From NCBI GenBank assembly GCA_949126835.1, contig CASBPS010000186.1:616701-680700 (forward strand): a DNA stretch of 64,000 nt. The letters are read 5' to 3'. This stretch comes from Anisus vortex (Eukaryota > Mollusca > Gastropoda > Planorbidae). A model generated the notes under the pieces. That model was given only the letters and a program-made list of their open reading frames with translations. It did not search any database and was not told where the DNA came from. Of the stretch, positions 44,901 through 54,800 are shown in pieces (the stretch's first letter is position 1; the number at the start of each line of letters is the position of its first letter). The position numbers were made by a program, and so were the translations under genes.

Positions 44901-47900
44901 TGTATTCAATTCTCCTATAGTGTATATAATGTATTCAATTCTCCTATAGTGTATATACTGTATTCAATTGTCCTATAGTGTATATACTGTATTCAATTCT
45001 CATATAGTGTATATAATGTATTTAATTCTCATATAGTGTATATACTGTATTCAATTCTCATATAGTGTATATAATGTATTCAATTCTCATATAGTGTATA
45101 TAATGTATTCAATTCTCATATAGTGTATATACTGTATTAAATTCTCATATAGTGTATATAATGTATTCAATTCTCATATAGTGTATATACTGTATTCAAT
45201 TCTCATATAGTGTATATAATGTATTCAATTCTCATATAGTGTATAATAATGTATTCAATTCTCATATAGTGTATATACTGTATTCAATTCTCTTATAGTG
45301 TATATACTGTATTCAATTCTCTTATAGTGTATATAATGTATTCAATTCTCATATAGTGTATATACTGTATTCAATTCTCTTATAGTGTATATAATGTATT
45401 CAATTCTCATATAGTGTATATAATGTATTCAATTCTCATATAGTGTATATACTGTATTCAATTCTCATATAGTGTATATAATGTATTCAATTCTCATATA
45501 GTGTATATAATGTATTCAATTCTCTTATAGTGTATATAATGTATTCAATTCTCATTTGGTACATTTAATAATTTTTTTAAAGCTTTAGAGACTTATGAAG
45601 TGTACAGTACACATTTTTTATTGTACATTCATATTTAAATAATGATTTCTTCTCTGGCATGCCTAAATTATATTCATGTTTTTTCCTTCTATAACATTAA
45701 CATTTTCTCTCACATAGTTGCTAAAAGGTAAGTAAAAAAAAAGTACAGTATCCATGTCAAACCGATTAGATTTACAAGGCCTGTGAAGCAGGATTCACAA
45801 GTTTCTGTGGCAATGGCGTTTTAGGGGACTATGTGGCCAGCACAATGCCCAGCCGCCTTTACTTTGCCTCAACTAATATTCGGTACCCTTAAGAGATGAG
45901 TAGACTCAGGGACATCCGCAAAACCAAGGAAGAAGAACTAGCCTTCACCAGAATTCAAACCCAGGACCTTCATTACATTAGCTGAGCACTCTAATGTTAG
46001 GCAAAAAACATAGTTATACACTGCTATCATTATAATTAACTTGATTACCCCTTTGGGTCCATCCAAGGATGACTGCTTCCCAACATGTGGTCGGCCATTG
46101 GCTCTACCATGATGTCCATTTCTAGCTGCATACATTGGTGATTCATCTTCTTCATCATCTTCCTGGTCTGACATATAGAACAATGATACATAAGGTTTAA
46201 TTTCTACAGTAAGAAGTTCCGTTTGTAACTGCATTATCTAACAACAATTTGTGGACATACAGTTATCTTATCTCATCCTATACATTACAGACGCTCCTTC
46301 TATAGAGAAGATTATTGCGTCCTACGCTCATCCGTGGTCTGAGTTTAGTCTTGCATTTTTATTAATGTTGTTTAATTTAAAATTGAAGGGATTTAAAAAA
46401 TACTAAATTTGAAAAAAGGGAGATAATTAATTAAAAAAGCTCCTCTATAAATACATCTTTCAGCTTATATGCAACAACACAATGATGATGGTGTTGAGAA
46501 CCCAGATCTTGTACCTTTCATTGTATATTATAAAGACACAACTAACTTCTAGCTTGGAAATACTACCCAATAATCTAAAATAATATACTTAGTAAGACAT
46601 AAAAATAAGAGCACTTTTCTTGTATATATATGTGTTACGCACAGATAGTGTAATTGCCCAGTTCATGTACTGGGCAACTTTTTGCCCAAATCATGAAATG
46701 GGCAACGCGACTGCCCAGTTCATGAAATGGGCAGGTATTTCTGCCCATTTCATGAACTGTGCAAGTAACTCTCTTGTAAAAAGTTTAAACAGATGAAAAA
46801 GAAAAAAAACTCGACCATTAGGCCTATCCATTAAGCCATTGAAAAATATAATAAATAACCATTTATTGATAGATCTATAACCTTATCGCCACACATTGAT
46901 TAAATTATATGGTATTGTAAAAAATACATTTAAAATGTAGACCTATATTAATCTTGGCTATCTCAGACATTTATATGAAGACTCAAAATAAAAATATTTT
47001 AATTAAAATAATAGCCTAGGCCTACAATCCTACATGTATGATGTATGAAACAAAAAGATTTTTGTTTCGTTAAGCATTCAAAAGTAATAATAGTAGACCT
47101 AATAGTCTGTTTGATCATTTATTTAATATGTTAACACACCGTTACTAAAAAAAAGGGGAGGGGGCATAGAGGTATCCTATTGTTTATCCCCTCCCCTTTA
47201 GGCCTACAATTTGTCCAACCCAAGATAACAAAAACATCTAGGCCTATGCTATCTGCTATGGTGTGCCATTTAAATATCTAATCTTATATATTACAGACTC
47301 TCCTTCTATAAAGAAAATTATTGCGTCAAACGTTCATCCGTGGTCCGAGTCTAGTCTTGTATTTCTATTAATGTTTTAAATTTTAAATAATGTTAAGTTA
47401 CTGGTTTTATAAGACGAAAGCAGCTTTAGAGATAATGATAATGAGATATAGGCTACTGAATAGTTAAGCCTATGTTTGTTTTTTTATTAATTAAAAAAAA
47501 AATCTTATATTTGATTTATTTTTTTAGGCCAAAATTATTTTTTTTTAAAGTCTTAAAATTGTAATAAACTTTAGCAAGCGAAATATAAGAAATTCAGACG
47601 TTTAAAGTGTTATCGATAATAGATCTATCGATAACAACAACAAACGCCAAATAGAAAGAAAAACACTTTTAAAATAGGCCTAGACTACACAGTTAAATTT
47701 TTTTTCAAACTTTCTTAATAAACATTGTTGAAATTTACTTTGAGACTGTTTTTCATGTAAGCCGTTTTTAAAAAGGTTTTTAATTTTAAAAGTTATAAAA
47801 AAAATAATTATTGCGATCGCAAATGGATATATATTGCCAATATAGGCCTATAAATAGGGACGAATTTTTCATTGTAAAATACAAAAAAAGACATTAAAAA

Positions 47901-50900
47901 TATCATAACTCTGTTAATATTCAAACTAAAAACATAAACAAAACGGTTTTGTAAATGAGAAAATCAGCTCTTTCCATTGATATTCTTTTTGGGATGTTGT
48001 AAGGAATAGAACATTTTACGTTTGAGTGCTTATATAAGAATAATTAAGTATAAAACGTCTTTTTTAACCAATGCCCAGTTCATGAAATGAGCAAAAATAT
48101 ACCTACCCATTTCATGAACTGGGCAAAGACCTGCCCATTTCATGAACTGTGCAACCGCGTTGCCCATTTCATGAACTGGGCAATTACACTATCTGTGCGT
48201 AACATATGCAAGGGTAATTTTATAGATTCTCTTTTTACTGAAATAACACCAGGGATAAGAATGGGTTTCCTGAAATAGCCAGGGAAATCAACAGCATTGA
48301 AAACTCATACCAACATGCTAGACGATAAATTCTTTAAAAACTTACAAAGCACCTATGTCATTTTTAAAAGATAAAACATTTTGAACTATTCTTTCATAAA
48401 AACACAAGAAATTGAAATGTGTAAAACTTTTCAATTGTAATATATCATATTACCTCTTCACCATTTTACAGTTTGAAAAAAACAACAAGAAAGACTACAA
48501 GGGTAGCAGCAATAAATTCTTTTTCATAAATGGAACACACAAGCAAATTAGGCTTGCAAATATGGCTCATTCATTGTGAATAGCATTCCTAATCTTTTAT
48601 TGTCATCAAGCTTTCATATTAGACATTACAAATATTGTTGTGATCGTTATAATTATTTGTTGTGTTGTTTCCCTTGTTAAAATTGTTAGAGAGCTAGCCC
48701 CCTATTGTTCTTACCCGAGAATTCCCCCAGTGTGGTTGTTGTGACCTTGTCTACTACTTGGTGCAAGTCTCATTTTATACAGAATAAAAGCCTTGTGTTA
48801 AAATACTAAAGATGTTTGGACATTCCTTATTTAAATACTAATATATTACAAATATAGTCTATACTTTACAAGTACCTATATTTGGCTCTTTTATGTATAT
48901 CTTACTGATCCTCTTTCTATACAAAGTGCAAGGTTCATGTTTGAATGACAAATTTCAATATTTATAATATTTGTGGTTTTATACTCATTTGATAATGATG
49001 GCTTACAAGAAGACACCTCTGAAAATATAATACCATGAGCCTCAGAATATTTAACTTTTTTTTTATACAAATGAGGCTGAATATTTTTCTTCCAGTGTTA
49101 GGTGGAGCATCTCATTAAAGAAAAAGAAAAGGTGGCATGGCCATGAGATGACAATATAACATGTAGGGCATTATAACATGTAATGGTATTTTACCATGTT
49201 AGGCCATTATAACATGTAATGGCATTATAACTTATAACTATACCATGTAGGACATTATAACATGTAATGGCATGATAATGCATTATCATACAAGTGTGTA
49301 AGGTGTAAAGTATCCTTGACAAATGATATAACTTTTTGAATAAGCTTACCATCAACATCAGATGCCTTTTCCCCACAGCAACAGCAGCCGCAAAATATAA
49401 ATTTGAACAGAGCCTTTGGTGCGCCGATGATGTTCAGTGGCGGAGGAAGTGTGCCGCCGTGGCTTATGTAATCCATGTACAGCAAGCTGCGCGAGAACTT
49501 CCACTCTCTGTTGGAGTCTTCCTGCAATGAAAATGTAGGGGCTATTTAGCATGTAGGGTGTCTACACGACTTCAAGGTGTCTGACAACAAAAGATATGTG
49601 GGTCAAAGCATTACTTTTACTTTTGATAAACAATTCAGTAGACGAAGATCTAATGGAAAACCAAAATCAGTTAGGGTACGCCAATGTAAAAAATGCATGA
49701 TGCTCGCCACACAATCCAGTTGTATGCCAGGCATATTAAAAATTCTTTAAACTTTCCTCCATTTTCCTATTCACAAAGCAATTGACAACAAGAAAACCAT
49801 AAAAACACAGTTTTTATCATACTCCCTTTATTTGCAAAATAAGTTTACCATCATGTAATTAAAAAATATCTGTGTCGCAAATCTCAAAAATATCTTCTTA
49901 CTCTGTATGAATTGTTCTAAAAATAATCTTAGCGCATAATTTCTTTTCTAGCTTTGCGCCGAAAAAGTATAAAAAGTTGCAAAGGCATTTTTAACGCAAA
50001 ATCAAAATTTTTAGATACTTTCCTTTTAAGAAATGAATATTGTCATAAGTGTAGTATTATTAAGAAAATTTGATAGGATGTATTGTTAGGCGCCACAAGT
50101 CTGCTGTCCAAATTTCAGGCCGATCGGACCACGGGAAGTGGTCGAAAAATCGAAGCCAATTTTTGCACCATTGCAGACAGACAGACAGAAAATGACACTT
50201 AAAATAAAGGGAGTAAAAAAAAAGAAAAGAATTGCTTTTAATATAAAAAAATAACAATTCAAAAAGGTTTCATTGAAGGTGTAGAGAATTAGTTCATATA
50301 GTTGATGCCATTAATAAGCTTTTATTTTAATATTTTTATCACTTTTTTTATGACAGGACTTACAGCGATTAGATCAAAAGATCTTGTCATCATAGCAATC
50401 AGCATGTTGAGTAAAACTGTCACCACGGCGATATTGTACGCCCCGTAGATGAAGTAGCCGATGTCAGAAGTAAAAGTGTTGTTGTATCCACCCAGGAGCA
50501 CCGCATCAGGCTCACCACGGCCAAACATGGCCCAAAATACTGCCCTGAATGAATTCATGACACTGAAAATTAAAAAGCATTAGCTCAGGTTATCTTGAAA
50601 TATTCTGTGTTTTTCCTCCAGTACATAATGATACATACTTATGTTGAGTAAAAGAGTCACAGTAGTACAGAAGATTGGTAGAAAGTTTGAGCCATGCCAG
50701 TGTAGATTTCACATTTATATCATTTCTATACTACATTTTCCATGTTTGAAACATCTTTCAAAATACTTAAGTTCTCTCTATTCCTTAAAAAGTCACCATT
50801 ACTTCTCAGCACTTGGACTTTCATTACAAAAAACCTGCAATATTAGCCTAAAGTTGTAATATGGCGAGGGAGACGTGGGTGACACAAAACAAAGGTTAGA

Positions 50901-51757
50901 TTTTATTACCCGCCGAAATTTTCCTTAGCATTTACGACACCAACACTTGGTCTGCCATCATATTCAATTTCAATGTTGGACCTTTCGTCATAGTACCAGT
51001 ACAGGTTGTGGAGACCAACCATGAAGGCAAATATGACCACAACAAACAGCACACAGAACTTGGCAATATCCTGTGAATTATAACATGTAAAGGCATTATA
51101 ACCTATAATGGCATTATAACATGTATTGGCATTATAATATGTATTGGCATTATAACCTGTAATGGCATTATAACATGTAGGGCATTATAACATGTAATGG
51201 TATTTTACCATGTTAGGCCATTATAACATGTAATGGCATTATAACTTATAACTATACCATGTAGGACATTATAACATGTAATGGCATTATATTTGTACAT
51301 CTGATCTAATCCATTGTAAACACATCTTTTTTAAACAACCTAATAACAGAGCTACTATATTAGATAAAAGTCTTGCTGTTATAAATCCCCCCCCCCAAAT
51401 TTTTTTCATTCACAAATGTATATGTATGACCTTTAGCATACGACCCAGGGATATTTGCAGCGGCCCAAGGATCTCGTTAGCTGGCAGGAGGTACGCTATC
51501 CTAGCCACACTCAGAATATTTGCCACGGCGAAGGTCCCTTCTATAAGATTGATTGGATCTGTTGGGCTCCAAAACAAACGATCTGTAAAAATAAGGAAAT
51601 GAATTTTAAAGGAAAGGCTAGAGTTAGATACTGATTACATACAGCAAAGTTGATCTAATTATTTGTAAACTCTTCGTGTTAAAGTCCATTTCCTTATATC
51701 AGTAAATAAATGAGAGAGAGTTAAAATTCATGTTAGTCCTTTACTATAATACGAGAT

Positions 51758-51825
<68 letters not shown>

Positions 51826-54800
51826 ATTTATATATAAATATAAAATATATAAAATATATTTATATAAAAAAAAAAATTCATAATCGCTCTAATGATTTTC
51901 TTTGTTTTTATGCTTGACTTTATTCAACTAGAAAAAAATCTCCAGCTATTCAACAACACAAATACAAATGAAACTTGAATGTTAGACAAGAATAACCATT
52001 AGAATTATCATATTTTAATTCATTTGGCCGTAAAGTCATGGCATTGTTAACATTAACAAGAAGAAAACAAACACTTAAAAATGACATGACTACACGTACA
52101 AATGTTTATAAAATGTTTGTAATGTGCTATTGCCTATTAATAATTAGAAATTCTAGGCTAATGCCCACAATTTAAATATTTTTTTTACAAGTATTATATT
52201 ATTTTGCCAAGGTAATTTATTTTAAATTCTAACAAACATGGAGGATTTTAGATTATTTATCTTGAGGGAGCTATCATCTCCTACCAAGCGCGTCCCCAGG
52301 TGGCGGATAGGGGAATGACCTTTAGATATAAGGGTTAGCCGTGAATGCTGAATAAGCGGCCGCGGACCAACTGGTTTGCTGTCATGGAGGAAGAGGTGGG
52401 GTAGCCCGTGGTAAGGATACTCTTTAAAAAATGCCTTATAAATCCAAGGAAATGACTGCAAAAAGCGAACATAGAGCGCTCAAACTCTAAACCCGGACAG
52501 ATGAGGCCGTTAGCTAGGGATAGCAATCATCTAGGAGAGAAAACTCCAAAAATAAATCAACTGCTGCCTTGCAGACGATCTTGGTTGATCAAAGGCTATG
52601 GAAGCACATCCAGAAAGAAAAGCAGGCTGAAGTCGGAGTCCACGGGCCAACTGGCACAAAACACGTCGGCACGCAAACCTCAAAATGATGGAGGAAACAG
52701 ATAATAGTACATATAGTTGTGGCATCCTGCCTGTGGAATCCCGCCGTGCAGGTAGGGGGCCGTGCTCTCCGCCTCAAAGGAGCCCACCCAAGCAAACTGG
52801 TGGTTCTTCCTCCTCTGCTTGTGAAGTCAGGAGCAGAGGAAAGGAAGTAAACCCTACTGACAAGAACATTAAGGGGAAAACAAAACACAATTTAGTCTTT
52901 CTCCAATGGAATGCAGAGGGCATCCAAAAGAAAAAAGAAGCCTTAAAGATCTTCCTCCATGAAAATGAAGTAGATGTGGCATGCATCCAAGAAACTCACT
53001 TCAACAGCAATCTGCGTTTCTCAATTAGAGGCTACACATGCTTAAGACAAAACAGGGAAAACAGATCTAAAGGGGCAATAATTACTCTCGTCAAAAACAA
53101 CATACCTACCTCAGATATCATCATACCAAGCTCAACGCAATCTGAAATAAAAGGGACCAAGCTGATCCTACCAGGGGGAAACCTAAACATAATCAATTGC
53201 TACTGCCCACCAGACAAAGAGCTAGAACTTGGCAGAACTCAAATCCCAATAAATGAAGAGTGTCTAATACTGGGAGATATTAACAGCCGCCCCCAGAGCT
53301 GGGGATATCCAGACCTCAATGCCAGGGGAGAAGAAATTGAGGAGTGGCAAGCCGAAGAGCTTGGAATATCCAGATTTCAATGCCAGGGGAGAAGAAATTG
53401 AGGAGTGGCAAGCCGAAAACAGTCTGATTCTCCTAAACCAGCCAGAAGACCCACCCATCTTTTACTCCAGATCATGGATGACTTCATCAACTCCAGACTT
53501 AGCCTTTGCTACCAATACAATATCCATAGGAAGTAAAAGAGTAGTCGCTGACCAACTAGCCACCAGTGACCACAGACCCATTCTCATCCAAATAGAAACC
53601 ACTCACCTGCCCATAGAAAACCCCACCCTTCCCAGATGGAACTACAAGAAAGCAAATTGGAACCTCTTTGCACGCTTAACAGATGTCTATGTGACACACA
53701 TCAATGGCAAAACAAATCAGATAAACCAATCCTACACTGAATTCTCTAGAGCTATCCTTAAAGCAGCTAAGGAATCCATCCCAAGAGGAGCCAGGAAAAA
53801 TTATATACCAAACTGGTCTCAACACTTGGAACTCCTCCACAATGAAACCATCAAAGCAAGAAACCTAGCAGAAAAATCCCCAACAATAGAAAATAATATA
53901 CAACTAAAAGCTACAAACGCAATCTTCAGAAAGGAATATCTCTCGTCAATTAGGAAGAGCTGGCATGAAAAGATAGAAAAACTAAATGCAGACAGCGATG
54001 GACATAAGCTGTGGAAAATCTCCAAAAGTCTGAACCAAGAGGAGAATCAATCTTCGCCAATAGTCCTAGACGCAGACCAAGAAAAGCTCACAGGCCGCGA
54101 AGCTGCACAAAAATTTATAAAACACTTTAGCAGCGTAGGAAATATTAGTATCTCCGAAAAGAGAGCCAGAGAAGTCAATGACCACATAGAGAAAGCTCCA
54201 AAAATGTCCACACCACACTCTCATGGAATGACAGCAAATCTCAGCATGAAAGCGTTTGATGACTCACTGAAACTCCTCAAACCCAAACAAGCTCCAGGAT
54301 CAGACAAGATCTCAAATGATATGCTTATTCATTTAGGACCTCTGGCAAAGAAAAAACTACTGCAAATATTCAATGCTAGCTGGAAGTCAGGAAAAATTCC
54401 AACTGTCTGGAAAAAAGCTATCATGATCCCTATACTAAAGCATGGTAAACCAAGTTGACAGCTACCGCCCAATAAGTTTAACCAGTTGCGTCTGCAAACT
54501 AATGGAAAGAATGGTCATCAATAGGCTCACATGGCTTCTTGAATCTGAAAATATACTAGCAGATGAACAGGCAGGTTTCAGAAAATGTCGATCAACTGAA
54601 GACCAAATAGCTTTTATAGCCCAAGAAATAGAAGATGACTTCCAGGAATAGAAACCAACGACCATTGTCTGGGTCGACCTAGAAAAAGCATTCGATAAGG
54701 TCTGGAAAGAAGGTCTAATCCTAAAGCTATTAAACAACCATATATCCCACAAAATGTTAAACTGGATTACAGAATACCTAACAAATTGAAAAGCTATAGT

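Noticed and set aside
46655..48182. Regularly spaced near-palindromes looking like a CRISPR array
   Set aside because: Spacers are only 6-10 bp, the repeats sit in two inverted groups at the ends of a bounded element, and the DNA is eukaryotic with introns.
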